A stretch of DNA of 64,000 nucleotides from Geomonas oryzae. GTDB lineage: Bacteria; Desulfobacterota; Desulfuromonadia; Geobacterales; Geobacteraceae. Position numbers and translations under genes: made by a program. The stretch is taken from NCBI RefSeq assembly GCF_004117875.1, contig NZ_RAHW01000004.1:1-64000 (forward strand), read 5' to 3'. Below are positions 35,119 through 43,928 of the stretch, piece after piece. The notes under the pieces are model-generated. The model was not told the DNA's origin. It saw only the letters and a program-made list of their open reading frames with translations, and searched no databases. How positions within the stretch are numbered: the stretch's first letter is position 1; each line of letters opens with the position of its first letter.

Positions 35119-35856
35119 ATGGCAATCAACCCGCTGCAGACACAAGCCTTGACCGCATCGCCGCGTGACGTCCGCGTGCAGAAGAAGAACGACTCCGCCA
35201 CTACGGATTTCCAGTCCCTGCTGAATTCGATGAGCACCCCCGAAGAGGCGAAGCCGGTATCGCCGCAGACCGCCGCGGAACTGCTCCGCATCCAGATGAT
35301 GCAAAGTACCCTCGCCCTGTCCGGCGATCGCCAGGACGCTGCCACCCGGAGCGAGCGGGCCATTGCCGCGCTCCTGCAGGGCCTCGACCGGACACCCGGC
35401 AGGCAGATGCGGAGCACCGCGGCGCTGGAGACGGCGGAAGCGCAGGAGTGGGAGGCGTCGATGCCGTCCTCTTCCACGACACGGGACGCCGAGGCCGACG
35501 GCATCAGCCGTACCGCCTCGGAGTTCCTCGGCACGCCTTACCTTTTTGGCGGGGAGGGGCCGAGCGGCATCGACTGCTCGAGCTTCGTCCAGCAGGTCTT
35601 CCAGGCTCATCACATAAGCCTCCCCAGGACGGCGCGCGAACAGATCGCCGTGGGCAGCGATGTCGCCCCGGGCGACCTCCAAAAGGGGGACCTGGTCTTT
35701 TTCCAGACCTACGCCTCCTATCCGTCTCACGTCGGCATCTACCTTGGCGACGGCAAGATGATCCATGCATCATCCGGGAGGGGGGAGGTCACCGTCTCCG
35801 ACATGAATAGCGACTATTACAACTCCCGGTACCTTGGGGCGAAACGCGTCATCTGA
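35119..35856 (+). CDS. NlpC/P60-family peptidoglycan peptidase
   Basis: The C-terminal 115 residues form an NlpC/P60 domain with catalytic Cys in I-D-C-S-S-F, His in S-H-V-G-I-Y and a third residue in I-H-A-S-S. The motif G-T-P-Y-L-F-G-G-E-G-P before the Cys is typical. The N-terminal 130 residues are low in hydrophobicity with no signal peptide, and resemble the disordered linkers of flagellar rod or phage-type hydrolases. It should cleave gamma-D-Glu-diaminopimelate bonds. Start choice is uncertain: ATG 35119, ATG 35107 or GTG 35062, none with a strong ribosome site. Confidence 0.83.
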   Translation: MAINPLQTQALTASPRDVRVQKKNDSATTDFQSLLNSMSTPEEAKPVSPQTAAELLRIQMMQSTLALSGDRQDAATRSERAIAALLQGLDRTPGRQMRSTAALETAEAQEWEASMPSSSTTRDAEADGISRTASEFLGTPYLFGGEGPSGIDCSSFVQQVFQAHHISLPRTAREQIAVGSDVAPGDLQKGDLVFFQTYASYPSHVGIYLGDGKMIHASSGRGEVTVSDMNSDYYNSRYLGAKRVI

Positions 35857-35907
35857 CCCTGCTAAAGCGTTGGGCCCGTTCCTGTCTCGCCGCGCCATGT
35901 TCCCTTT

Positions 35908-36483
35908 CTAGATGTCCGCAAGGTCGTAGAAGCGGTTGATGACCTCTTTCACCCTTCCCATGAGCGCCTTGAGGCGGCCCCGGGCAGTCTCTTCGCGTGC
36001 GGCATCGTCGGGGGACCAGATCTGGCGCACCGTCGCTATGTCCACGTTTTTACGTGTGGTGATCTCGTCGTAGTTGTCGGTGATCCCGCAACAAAGGGCC
36101 CGGTTCCATTCCTCCCGGCTCGTCGTTCTCCACTTTGACCTGAACTCCTGGAAGGTCGGCTCGTCGCCGAAGTTCATTTCGCTCACATCTATAGATATCG
36201 GTTCGCCCTGTGCGTTGCGGTGCACCCTCTCCACATAAGCCACGTGCCAGTAGCTCTTGACGGTGAAAATGGCGACGTCCCCCTCGGTGATCTCGGTGAC
36301 CTCGGCGTTCTTGAGGGTTGGCATGTCGTCACGCATCGGTATGGGAAACGAGGGGATCCTCGACTTGACGTAATCGACGCAATATCCCCCCCGGTCCATC
36401 CAGTCCTCGCAGTTGCAGGCGGCATGAGAGGTCCGGATGCCGAAAATCGTCAGAAAAAGAAAGACCAAAACACTGCTTTTCAT
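35908..36483 (-). CDS. Secreted CHAP-like cysteine amidase candidate
   Basis: The 191-residue protein has a signal peptide (to S-H-A near residue 21). A Cys in G-Y-C-V-D-Y-V and the later G-D-V-A-I-F-...-W-H-V-A-Y-V-E follow. This Cys/His arrangement is that of CHAP/NlpC-type peptidoglycan amidases. The C-terminal 70 residues are helical and charged. The ATG at 36483 has ggag seven bases upstream; a second ATG 12 bases earlier is possible. It converges on the NlpC/P60 gene. The family call is tentative. Confidence 0.55.
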   Translation of the reverse strand: MKSSVLVFLFLTIFGIRTSHAACNCEDWMDRGGYCVDYVKSRIPSFPIPMRDDMPTLKNAEVTEITEGDVAIFTVKSYWHVAYVERVHRNAQGEPISIDVSEMNFGDEPTFQEFRSKWRTTSREEWNRALCCGITDNYDEITTRKNVDIATVRQIWSPDDAAREETARGRLKALMGRVKEVINRFYDLADI

Positions 36484-36811
36484 GCGGTTCTCCATAAGGC
36501 TTTGCCGTCCGGCGCAGGAGATGCGCAGACGAAGGCTCGGCAGCTCCGGCAGGCGAGTTGCTGGAGCGGTGCAGCACGCAGAGGTGCACCTGGGCGTCTT
36601 ACCCGCGCTCAAAGCGGTGCGTCGCGGCGAATCCCGGCAGGACGGCACTCGGTCGCGACGGCACTCAGAGCGCGCATGCGGCTTCGAACCATGGACGCGA
36701 TGAGCCAAGCGCTGTGCGTGGCGCATTCGGGTACTGTGCCGGGTGACGCGGCGCGAGCCGGATTTCCTTTACCGACGTCGGTCGGTGCAGGATACGAATT
36801 GTCAGTGTGGA
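36484..36811. other. 328-base stretch with no supported gene
   Basis: Open frames here are antisense continuations of neighbouring genes without ribosome sites. A palindrome, ccgacgtcgg, occurs near 36774. I see no RNA gene or terminator. Confidence 0.5.
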
Positions 36812-37144
36812 TCAGCCTTGGGGTTGTCTAGGAGGGGCACGGCCGGAGTGGGGGATGACGGCGGGGGAGCGGCGCAGCGTCGGGGTCGCCTGGACGACGG
36901 TGCCGTAACCGGTGACGGCAACGGACTCGACCACCTTCGGCAACACGGCGACCAGGTCGTGGTGCTGCTTGAACTGGCTGGAAATATTCTTCTGTTGGAG
37001 TTCGAAGGTGACGCGATGTAGCGGCTTCGGACGATGGGGACGCGAGAGGTCGGGCACCCTCGCACCTGCAAAGAGCAGGGACAGGATGACCAGGAAAATC
37101 ACCAGGGCCTGGGGACGGATATGGTTGACGCGGTCACTTCTCAT
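36812..37144 (-). CDS. Hypothetical protein with one N-terminal membrane segment
   Basis: The 110-residue frame starts at an ATG and has a hydrophobic segment (A-L-V-I-F-L-V-I-L-S-L-L-F-A, about residues 13-26) after positive residues, so it is membrane-anchored or secreted. The rest is beta-like and ends proline-rich. The ribosome site is weak. No family is recognised, and it may be a decayed gene. Confidence 0.4.
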   Translation of the reverse strand: MRSDRVNHIRPQALVIFLVILSLLFAGARVPDLSRPHRPKPLHRVTFELQQKNISSQFKQHHDLVAVLPKVVESVAVTGYGTVVQATPTLRRSPAVIPHSGRAPPRQPQG

Positions 37145-37297
37145 AGGGGTTCTCGGCGCTCATTAATAGCATGTTTACCCGTAAAAGGGAACCTGCTAGT
37201 GGAGCCCGAAGCTTCGAGTCACCCCTTGCGAAGGTTCTTCAGGAAATCTGGAACAGCGAGTGCAGTTATCCACGAAGTGCCACCTGAGCCATAACGT

Positions 37298-37393
37298 CCC
37301 CCCCTTTGCGAAGGGGGAGCCTGCCCCCCATAGCCTTGGCGAAGGGGGAGCCTGCCCCCCATAGCCTTGGCGAAGGGGGGACAGGGGGGATTT
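37298..37393. repeat. 31-bp GC-rich direct repeat (family 2, copy 1)
   Basis: Two exact units, each gcgaaggggg then agcctgcccc then ccatagccttg, lie at 37308-37338 and 37339-37369, with a partial third. The ends (ccccccttt and aaggggg) are complementary. The reverse complement of one unit occurs near 57900. Confidence 0.85.
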
Positions 37394-37456
37394 GCCTTTA
37401 CTAGCAAACCGCCTCCCCCGTCCCGCCCCGAGCAGGTCGAACCGGACCACCGTCAA

Positions 37457-37493
37457 CAAGAAGGCCCCCGTCTGTGCGACGGGGGCCTTCTTG
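37457..37493. terminator. bidirectional intrinsic terminator
   Basis: A perfect 16-bp stem (37457-37472 with 37478-37493) with a five-base loop, AAG/CTT flanks on both sides. It follows the FMN reductase gene on the minus strand. Confidence 0.8.
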
Positions 37494-37522
37494 TCTGCGC
37501 CATATTGTTCCTCGCGGACGGC

Positions 37523-38077
37523 TTATTCCGCGTGCCTCTTCACCCACTGGACGTAGCGGTCCATCCACCCCTGCAGGAACTTAACCGTGTCGGGGCTCGC
37601 GATGTTCCCATCCCCGGCGAAGAAGCCATCCTTCACCTGGATGAACACCTCGGGCTGCCCCATGGTCGGTGCATCGAGGTAGGCGAGCGTGTTGCGCAGG
37701 TGCTGCTGTGCCATCGCGGAACCGATTTGCCCGATCGATGCCCCGAGGATGCCGGTCGGTTTGCCGGTCCAGGCGCTCGTCCCGTAGGGGCGCGAGGCGT
37801 TGTCGAGCGCGTTTTTAAGTACGCCAGGCATGGAGCGGTTGTATTCCGGCGTCACGAAGATGAGACCGGAGCATCCTTGTACTTCACTCTTGAGCCGGAC
37901 CACCGACTGGGCCTGCTTGTCATCGTCATCCTGGTTGTAGAGCGGCAGGTCGCCTATTTCCAAAAACTTGAAAGAGAACTCCGCAGGGCCCAGCTTTACC
38001 AGTGCATTGGCAAGCTTTCTGTTGATGGAATCCCGACGCAGACTCCCCACGATTACTCCAATCTGGTATTGCCCCAT
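37523..38077 (-). CDS. NADPH-dependent FMN reductase (flavodoxin-fold)
   Basis: The 184-residue protein has the flavodoxin-like FMN-binding start V-I-V-G-S-L-R-R-D-S-I-N-R-K-L and the family block V-T-P-E-Y-N-R-S-M-P-G-V-L-K-N-A-L-D. These are as in ChrR/YieF/azoreductase-type quinone or chromate reductases. It would reduce quinones, metals or azo compounds with NAD(P)H in the cytoplasm. The ATG at 38077 has ggagg nine bases upstream; the longer frame to 38185 lacks support. Monocistronic, with a terminator after it. Confidence 0.9.
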   Translation of the reverse strand: MGQYQIGVIVGSLRRDSINRKLANALVKLGPAEFSFKFLEIGDLPLYNQDDDDKQAQSVVRLKSEVQGCSGLIFVTPEYNRSMPGVLKNALDNASRPYGTSAWTGKPTGILGASIGQIGSAMAQQHLRNTLAYLDAPTMGQPEVFIQVKDGFFAGDGNIASPDTVKFLQGWMDRYVQWVKRHAE

Positions 38078-38289
38078 CTTCCATTCCTCCGTGATTTGTG
38101 ACATCAACCCGCAGATATGACTATAGCACTTCGTCTCCTGTTTGCTTTGCTGCTTGAGGATGTCAGTTTTCTTTGTCCTGCCCAATTGGCCGGGGTTTAT
38201 AACTGAATATTTAGATATTCTTTGACAGAAAAATGAAAAAGAATTAAAAGACTTGTAGGAAAATGTCTGGCTCAGGAGGGAACCATTTC

Positions 38290-39477
38290 ATGATCCGGTT
38301 TAACCAGGAGCAGGCGACGACCGGGGATGCGGCGATCCCACCGGCAAACGGCCGGGAGGTAGCCTTTTGCTGGTGGGGTGCCATCTTGTGGAATGCCGTC
38401 GCGCAACCTACCGGCTTCATCTGTCTCAATGCGCTCATCAAAGGCGAGGCGTTGGCGGCACTCGGCCTGCTGTTCCCGTTGGTGGGGCTGCGGCTTTTCT
38501 GGCAGGCGTTCAAGAAAAGGCGCCAGATGCGGGATCTCGGTGAAATCCGTCTGCAGATGGACCCTTTTCCAGCGTCGATCGGCGGTGAAGCCGGAGGGAG
38601 TATCGACCTCCCGGTCCGCTACAGCGCCGACAACGTCTTTCTGGTTTCCCTTCGCTGCGAAAGAGGCATCAAAAGGGATGATGACACCCACATGGAACTG
38701 ATGTGGGATGAGAGAGGATATGCCACATCGACGCCGGCCGGCGTCGGCACAAGAATCGCGTTTCGCTTTGCCGTTCCCGCCAACCAGATGTCGAGCAGCA
38801 ACGTGCATGTCTGGACGATACGGATAACCGCCGAACTGCCCGGTCTGGAACTCGACCGAAGCTTCATCATACCGGTGCTGAGGGCCGGACGGCCCAAGCG
38901 CTCCCAACTGACGGTTCCCTTGGCTTGCGAGCTGAAGCCCCCCATGGATCTCCCCCCCCGCACGGTCCGAGTCCGACACCATCCAGCAGGAGTGCAGTTG
39001 CTCTTTCCCTGTCGGCGCAACGCGAAGAGCGCCTTGCTGTCCGCCTTTTTCAGCGCGTGGTTTCTGGGGGGCGTCATCATTGTCGTGTTGAAGAACCCGG
39101 GGGCGGAAGCCGTCATGCTGCCGCTATTCGGTTTGATCGGTGGCGGCCTGCTGCTCTATTCCGTCTGGCTGTCGGGGAACTCCCTTGAAGTGAGCGCCGG
39201 TGCAGGTGAATTGAACGTGGTGCGCCGTTTCATGGGGCTCTCCCTCCCCGCATCCCGCATCGCGGCGGTAGCGGTGAGGCGGGTCGAGCCGGAGAGAAGC
39301 GGCGCGCGCGGTACAGGTCCCTGTGCGCGGTTGCTGTACCGTATCACCGCCCAATGCAGTGACGGCACCGGCATCACCGTTGGCGATGGCGTGGAAGGAA
39401 GACGTGTCGCCGAGGAAGTGGCGCGTCAACTGCGCGAGGCATGCGGCGTGCTCCCGACCGCCGCGGAAGATCTTTAG
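38290..39477 (+). CDS. Membrane protein of unknown function
   Basis: The 395-residue protein has a first pair of membrane segments (about residues 25-70) and a beta-rich soluble domain between (about 85-235), with immunoglobulin-like strands. A second pair of membrane segments (about 250-300) and a cytoplasmic-type C-terminal domain follow. The layout resembles DUF3592-like membrane proteins, but I am not sure of a family. The ATG at 38290 has aggagg nine bases upstream; an in-frame ATG at 38263 (aggaaa) is an alternative. Confidence 0.65.
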   Translation: MIRFNQEQATTGDAAIPPANGREVAFCWWGAILWNAVAQPTGFICLNALIKGEALAALGLLFPLVGLRLFWQAFKKRRQMRDLGEIRLQMDPFPASIGGEAGGSIDLPVRYSADNVFLVSLRCERGIKRDDDTHMELMWDERGYATSTPAGVGTRIAFRFAVPANQMSSSNVHVWTIRITAELPGLELDRSFIIPVLRAGRPKRSQLTVPLACELKPPMDLPPRTVRVRHHPAGVQLLFPCRRNAKSALLSAFFSAWFLGGVIIVVLKNPGAEAVMLPLFGLIGGGLLLYSVWLSGNSLEVSAGAGELNVVRRFMGLSLPASRIAAVAVRRVEPERSGARGTGPCARLLYRITAQCSDGTGITVGDGVEGRRVAEEVARQLREACGVLPTAAEDL

Positions 39478-39529
39478 GACTACGAATTCCCACCCGTATA
39501 TTACAAACTGCAACGGGGCGGACAAATTT

Positions 39530-39880
39530 GGAACGCGTGCATGGTGGATTGAAACGTGTACGTAGTGAATTAAAACGTAGGCGTGGCAAATTGGAACGCG
39601 GACGTAGTAAGTCGCAACGTCGACGTGGTGAGTTGCAACGTGGACATGGTGAGTTGCAATGTCGACATGGTGAGTTGCAACGTGGACATGGTGAGTTGCA
39701 ACGCGGACGTAGTGAGTTGCAACGTGGACATGGTGAGTTGCAACGTGGACATGGTGAGTTGCAACGTCGACGTGGTGAGTTGCAACGTCGACATGGTGAA
39801 TTGCAACGTGGACATGGTGAATTGCAACGCGGGCGCAGTGAATTTAAACGCGTGCATTAAAACGCGCAGGCGCTGAATTG
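39530..39880. repeat. 21-bp tandem repeat array, about 16 copies
   Basis: Units of the form gcaacgtggacatggtgagtt repeat head to tail, most regular from 39613 to 39840 and degenerate at both ends. Variation falls on fixed positions (gtgg/gtcg/gcgg, acatgg/acgtgg/acgtag). Because 21 is divisible by three, long frames appear on both strands (heptads R-G-H-G-E-L-Q, N-V-D-M-V-S-C and T-M-S-T-L-Q-L). None has a ribosome site or a start outside the repeat. Confidence 0.9.
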
Positions 39881-39924
39881 GTACTCCGTCGGTCACCTCG
39901 CGACATGGAACAGGGACCGTGGGG

Positions 39925-40299
39925 CTATTTCTCCGGCGACTTCTTCTTTCTTATCCGTGCAAATTCCGCCTGGAGACGGTCCAGTTCATGGTCGGTCAGA
40001 TCCTCGAGGTCTACGAGCGAGTTCCGTGCGCCTTTCTGGGCTTTGAGAAGCTCGTCGAGCTTGAGATGTAGAGCCCGCGCATCGCGGTTCTGTGTGTTCT
40101 GAATAAGGAACACCATCAGAAACGTGACGATGGTCGTGGCGGTATTGATGATCAGTTGCCACGTGTCCGAAAACCCGAAAACCGGCCCCATTGCCGCCCA
40201 AAGTACCAGCACCACAATGGCAATCGCGAACGCATAGGGGGAACCGAGCGCCTCAGCCGATGAACGGGCAAAGGCATGAAAGTTATCTTTCAGCGCCAT
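39925..40299 (-). CDS. Low-affinity iron permease family protein
   Basis: The 124-residue protein has two membrane segments (about 21-42 and 49-67), then a helical tail with L-K-L-D-E-L-L-K-A and L-D-L-E-D-L-T-D-x-E-L. This matches the small bacterial Iron_permease (PF04120) proteins, whose transport role is not proven. The ATG at 40299 has aggagg upstream. Confidence 0.85.
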   Translation of the reverse strand: MALKDNFHAFARSSAEALGSPYAFAIAIVVLVLWAAMGPVFGFSDTWQLIINTATTIVTFLMVFLIQNTQNRDARALHLKLDELLKAQKGARNSLVDLEDLTDHELDRLQAEFARIRKKKSPEK

Positions 40300-40512
40300 G
40301 TGGCCTCCTTCAGGAATCAGTATTTCTCCTTAGTATTGCAGAAATATTTCGACTGTGAATCCGATGTCTGTACGGGATGTCCACACCAGGCCTTTTGGGT
40401 GTTGAGTCTGTCTGCGCTTAGAAGTGCGTTAAGGATAACTACAATCCCGCCGGGGCCAAGCTTCCCTGCGGTATTTGCTACCACAGAGAAGGAGATGGCA
40501 AAAGGAGGAGAG

Positions 40513-41910
40513 ATGAGAAGAGGAATGTGGTATTTGCTGGTGGTGCTGCTGGTCATGGCAGGATGCGGCGGAGGCGGCGGGGCATCGACGACGAACGGGC
40601 CGACCGGAGCAGTTTCTTTCAAGATCGATCTGGCCAGCCTGCAGCAGAGCGCGCAGGGGGCGGCGAAGGCTGTCGCGGCCACGACGGCCGTAGAGACAAC
40701 CATCACCAGCGTAGAGGCTATCCTTTCTCGAACCGGCTATCCCGACATCGTAAAACAGATGACCGTGACTAACAACGTGGCAACGGGCACCATAACCGAC
40801 TTGGAGAAGGGGTACTGGCACGTTGACGCAAAGGTCTTCAGCGGTGAATCCGTTCTCTACAACGGGGCCGTGGATGTCAACGTGATTGCCGGTGCCGAGG
40901 TCGCAGCGGAAATTCTCTTTGATCCGGTTGCTCCGTCGGATCCCACCGCCACCACCGGATCGATGAATCTGACCGTGGCCTTGAACAAGTACCCGGGGTA
41001 CACCAAGATCCGGCAGTTCGTTACGAAGATCCTTCAAGACAAGGTGGACCAGAAGTTCTACATTTTCGACTCCAGCGCGAAGACGCTCGCAGTCTACAAT
41101 GCCAATACCCTGGTGCGTGAAAAGGATATAGTGCTGCCGTCCGCACCGCAGGCTTTGGCGGTAGAGAACACCGGCGGATCTTTGCTGCTTGGGTACCCGA
41201 CGGGCAAGATCTACCGACTGAAGGTATCCGATGAGACACTGACCTATCTCGCCGACTCCCTGGTCTCGGTCACCGCTTTGGTGCCGATGACGTCCAAATT
41301 CGTGCTGGTGGCCAGCGCGAGCACCTGGGGGCCGTCCAACACCTATGAGACCATCAACCTTGAAAACGGACAGGTAGTCTCGACTAAAAGCTACTGGTAC
41401 CCTCTCAGCGAGTTCACCTACAACCCGGGTGTCGGTGTTGCATATGCATTGGACAGCGACCTGTCTCCATCGGACATGCACCGCCTGACCCTCAACACCA
41501 CGACCGGCGGCATCGACGCCATCGGCGATTCCCGCTACCATGGCGATTACCTATTCGGGGCGCCCATCCGTATCATCAACAGCGGCACCCGTGTCGTCAC
41601 CGGATCAGGCAACATGTTCATCTCATCTTCATCTTCCCCCGACGACATCACCTATGCCGGCAATCTCGGGCATACCTTCACAGATCTGGTTTCCGACGAT
41701 GTCCTGGGCTACCTCTACATGCTGAACAGCGACAACATCAAGAAATTGCTGTTGATCAAGCAGGACAGTCTATTCACCGTTCTGTCGCTGGATCTCATCG
41801 CCGAGCCGAAGCGGGTATTTGACACCGGCAGCAATATTGTCGTCTTTGCCAAGCCCGACGACAGTTACTATGCCAAGGCGTTCAGCAAGAGCTCCCTTGG
41901 TTTGATGTGA
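40513..41910 (+). CDS. Lipoprotein with probable beta-propeller repeats
   Basis: The 465-residue protein has a lipobox MAG-Cys18 followed by Gly-rich sequence, and a beta domain (about 40-130). Repeated strands such as Y-I-F-D-S-S-A-K-T-L-A-V-Y-N, L-L-L-G-Y-P-T-G-K-I-Y-R-L and F-V-L-V-A-S-A-S spaced 40-50 residues apart suggest a YncE/WD-like propeller. No catalytic motif is seen. The ATG at 40513 has aaaggagg; the frame running back to 40276 is not used. The leader contains a strong hairpin (ccgccgggg/ccctgcgg, near 40448-40471). Confidence 0.7.
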   Translation: MRRGMWYLLVVLLVMAGCGGGGGASTTNGPTGAVSFKIDLASLQQSAQGAAKAVAATTAVETTITSVEAILSRTGYPDIVKQMTVTNNVATGTITDLEKGYWHVDAKVFSGESVLYNGAVDVNVIAGAEVAAEILFDPVAPSDPTATTGSMNLTVALNKYPGYTKIRQFVTKILQDKVDQKFYIFDSSAKTLAVYNANTLVREKDIVLPSAPQALAVENTGGSLLLGYPTGKIYRLKVSDETLTYLADSLVSVTALVPMTSKFVLVASASTWGPSNTYETINLENGQVVSTKSYWYPLSEFTYNPGVGVAYALDSDLSPSDMHRLTLNTTTGGIDAIGDSRYHGDYLFGAPIRIINSGTRVVTGSGNMFISSSSSPDDITYAGNLGHTFTDLVSDDVLGYLYMLNSDNIKKLLLIKQDSLFTVLSLDLIAEPKRVFDTGSNIVVFAKPDDSYYAKAFSKSSLGLM

Positions 41911-42105
41911 GAGGGGTGGGCCTGGGGAAATCTGGGCTGAGGCTTGCGAAGTACAATCTCTACCGTTCAGACAGTTAACTTTGCTGCATTGCAAGCCTGC
42001 CCCAGTCGTCTCAGTCATCTTTGGTGGAAGACACCCAAACACGCAGAGGTGGTCACTTTTTTATATTTTTATGGGCGTCCACGATTTCCGCTCTCTAATA
42101 CGGAA

Positions 42106-42187
42106 GTTTCTTATATAGGTAGCCGATGGTGGTCACCTGTATAAGAAACAAGTTGCCTATATAGGTAGCCAGCATCCTATATAGGTA
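42106..42187. promoter_or_regulatory. 15-bp inverted repeat and three TATATAGGTA boxes
   Basis: The segment gtttcttatataggt (42106-42120) is complementary to 42135-42149 at 14 of 15 positions. TATATAGGTA occurs at 42112-42121, 42158-42167 and 42178-42187; the last two include the palindrome cctatatagg. They lie 95-170 bases before the first gene of the AT-rich island and look like operator or recombinase-binding sites. Confidence 0.6.
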
Positions 42188-42279
42188 ACTTTCCTGACCG
42201 GTCAATACTATGTTATGCAGAAAAAATGTGATGAATGGCCAGGATGTTAGAGCATTCCAAATTCCCTGGAGAAAACGTA

Positions 42280-43194
42280 ATGGATTGGAACTGGTTTTTC
42301 AGCTCTACTGCACAATCGGCGGCGGCTATTGTGGCCGTATTCTCTGCCTTCATAATTACCAAAATTATCAGTAATCAGGCTCAATTTGAGAGCAACAAAC
42401 GCCGGATGAATTCATTCCTCAACGAATCCAAGAAATATATGGAACTTGCAAAATACCGGAGAATTGGCTGGTATTGCCAGTATTGCTTCAACAAGGAAAC
42501 CAAGAAAATCCAAGAAAAGGCAAAATCGGGTGAGTTACCAGCCACTGCTGAAGAATATTATTTTACAAGCACCCTGCCATTGTTTGTCAAAAGGGCTGGT
42601 CTTATAGAGAGAATAGACCAAATCATGAAATTCAAGGCCTATTCTAAATCAACTGCTGATGCCTTTATGCATGTCAAATCTGTGGCCGAAATCGCAGAAG
42701 AAAGCCAAATAAGAGAAGAACAAAACGAGATCTATGACCTAATAGCTGACATCAAACACCACATTATGCTTCTAAATGACCTCGTAGAAGAATTATCAGA
42801 CAACGCCGAATCCTCACCTGTTATCAGATGGTCAATTATCGCCTCGATGTCCCTGTTTTACATTGGGGTAGTCTATCCGTTGGGGTTCATGCCGCTACCT
42901 CAAAACGCAACAATTTCTTTGGGAATAACTGCCATCCCTGATTACATATTCTGCTTCAAGGGAGCTTTACTGTCGGTCCTGACTTTAATATTTACAGGCA
43001 TCAATGTTTACTTTCTGGGAAAAAACAGCGGAATGATTTATGACAAAGCTGCAATTGATGAACTCAGAACCTACTCAAACTTTGGTGGCTACTCTGTTTA
43101 TTTTCAGAACATGGAAGACAACCAAAGAGCCAGAGATGAGTTCTTCAAAAAGCTAGAGGAAGAGAAAGCGCAACCGGAAAACGGAAAAGGATAA
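42280..43194 (+). CDS. Membrane protein of unknown function (cassette 1)
   Basis: The 304-residue protein has one N-terminal membrane segment (about 12-32), a long charged helical region (35-195) and two further membrane segments (about 200-220 and 240-265). A charged tail ends it. The codons are much more AT-rich than in flanking genes. The ATG at 42280 (ggag upstream) is preferred to the ATG at 42235. It is followed by an attC-like hairpin. The family is unknown; such helix-plus-membrane proteins are common in mobile cassettes. Confidence 0.7.
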   Translation: MDWNWFFSSTAQSAAAIVAVFSAFIITKIISNQAQFESNKRRMNSFLNESKKYMELAKYRRIGWYCQYCFNKETKKIQEKAKSGELPATAEEYYFTSTLPLFVKRAGLIERIDQIMKFKAYSKSTADAFMHVKSVAEIAEESQIREEQNEIYDLIADIKHHIMLLNDLVEELSDNAESSPVIRWSIIASMSLFYIGVVYPLGFMPLPQNATISLGITAIPDYIFCFKGALLSVLTLIFTGINVYFLGKNSGMIYDKAAIDELRTYSNFGGYSVYFQNMEDNQRARDEFFKKLEEEKAQPENGKG

Positions 43195-43198
43195 TCAT

Positions 43199-43256
43199 GC
43201 CCAACCGGGCAGAAGCAGCGGCCTAAAACCGCCGCTGTTCTCCCAAGCCGTTATCC
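43199..43256 (+). repeat. attC-like recombination site 1
   Basis: The site starts with GCCCAAC (fits RYYYAAC) and ends G|TTATCC at 43250/43251. Between them the strand folds as GGG-(C)-AGAA-(G)-CAGCGGC pairing with GCCGCTG-TTCT-CCC. That leaves exactly two unpaired bases on one side (43210 and 43215), as the extrahelical bases of integron attC sites, with loop 43223-43230. Confidence 0.7.
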
Positions 43257-43269
43257 GAAGAGAGCCAAA

Positions 43270-43857
43270 ATGTTTGAATCTAAAATTAAGGAAACCTGGA
43301 CGCGACGTTTTTGTGAGAGGGATATTGCCTTCAAACAAAGAGTTAACGGAGTTTTCGAAGTAATGAATGGTCGTGGAATATTGCCATCAGGAATTACTGC
43401 AAGAGGTGTTCAGGAGGTTGTCGAAGAGGAATTACATACGTCTGGGGACGAGGCTCTTAAAGTTCTAAAGGATGTTCACTTAGTTCACGGGAAAAAAGCC
43501 AAAGAAGGCGATATTAAAGCGATACTTCGCAGCCTTCTCCACCAACGACTCCAGGAAGTTGAAACATACAAGGTTCAGGAATTGCAGAAGATGCTTCGTG
43601 ACGTGGCGAGCCAACCTCTTCTGGATGCTATTGATTCACAACACAAAATTGAGAGAGTTCAGGCGGAATTTGAACTACAAATCGATCTTTATTTACATGA
43701 ACATAATCAGGCAAAAGGGAAGAATCTCAAAGAACGAATAGTTAATTCTCTGTTCGACAATCCATTTATTGCTGTGCCAGCCATTATACTTCTAGGAGTT
43801 GCAGCTATCATAGGAATTGTTGTTGCGATTAAAGGTTTTCGCATCTGGAACGGATAA
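43270..43857 (+). CDS. Hypothetical protein with C-terminal membrane anchor (cassette 2)
   Basis: The 195-residue protein is mostly charged helix, with one C-terminal membrane segment (about 168-190) and a short tail. It is tail-anchored with the bulk in the cytoplasm. The coding sequence is AT-rich. The gene lies between attC-like sites 1 and 2, and its stop codon is inside site 2. No family recognised. Confidence 0.65.
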   Translation: MFESKIKETWTRRFCERDIAFKQRVNGVFEVMNGRGILPSGITARGVQEVVEEELHTSGDEALKVLKDVHLVHGKKAKEGDIKAILRSLLHQRLQEVETYKVQELQKMLRDVASQPLLDAIDSQHKIERVQAEFELQIDLYLHEHNQAKGKNLKERIVNSLFDNPFIAVPAIILLGVAAIIGIVVAIKGFRIWNG

Positions 43858-43916
43858 CATGCGCATGGACCAGTCGGCGATAAACCCGCCGCCGGTCATC
43901 CGCAATCCCGTTGCAT
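43852..43916 (+). repeat. attC-like recombination site 2
   Basis: GGATAAC (43852-43858) is the exact complement of GTTATCC formed when this cassette is circular (G43910 plus 43251-43256). The inner arms pair TGCG-x-AT with AT-x-CGCA and GACC with GGTC, leaving G43867 unpaired. A CGGCG/CGCCG stem follows, with loop ATAAACC like that of site 1. The cut would be between G43910 and T43911. Confidence 0.72.
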
Positions 43917-43928
43917 GAAGGATAAGGA

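Noticed and set aside
37308-37381. CRISPR array
   Set aside because: The 31-bp units are directly adjacent with no spacers between them.
39441-39896. frames of 97-139 codons on both strands over the tandem repeat
   Set aside because: They arise because the 21-bp unit is divisible by three. No start or ribosome site lies in unique sequence.
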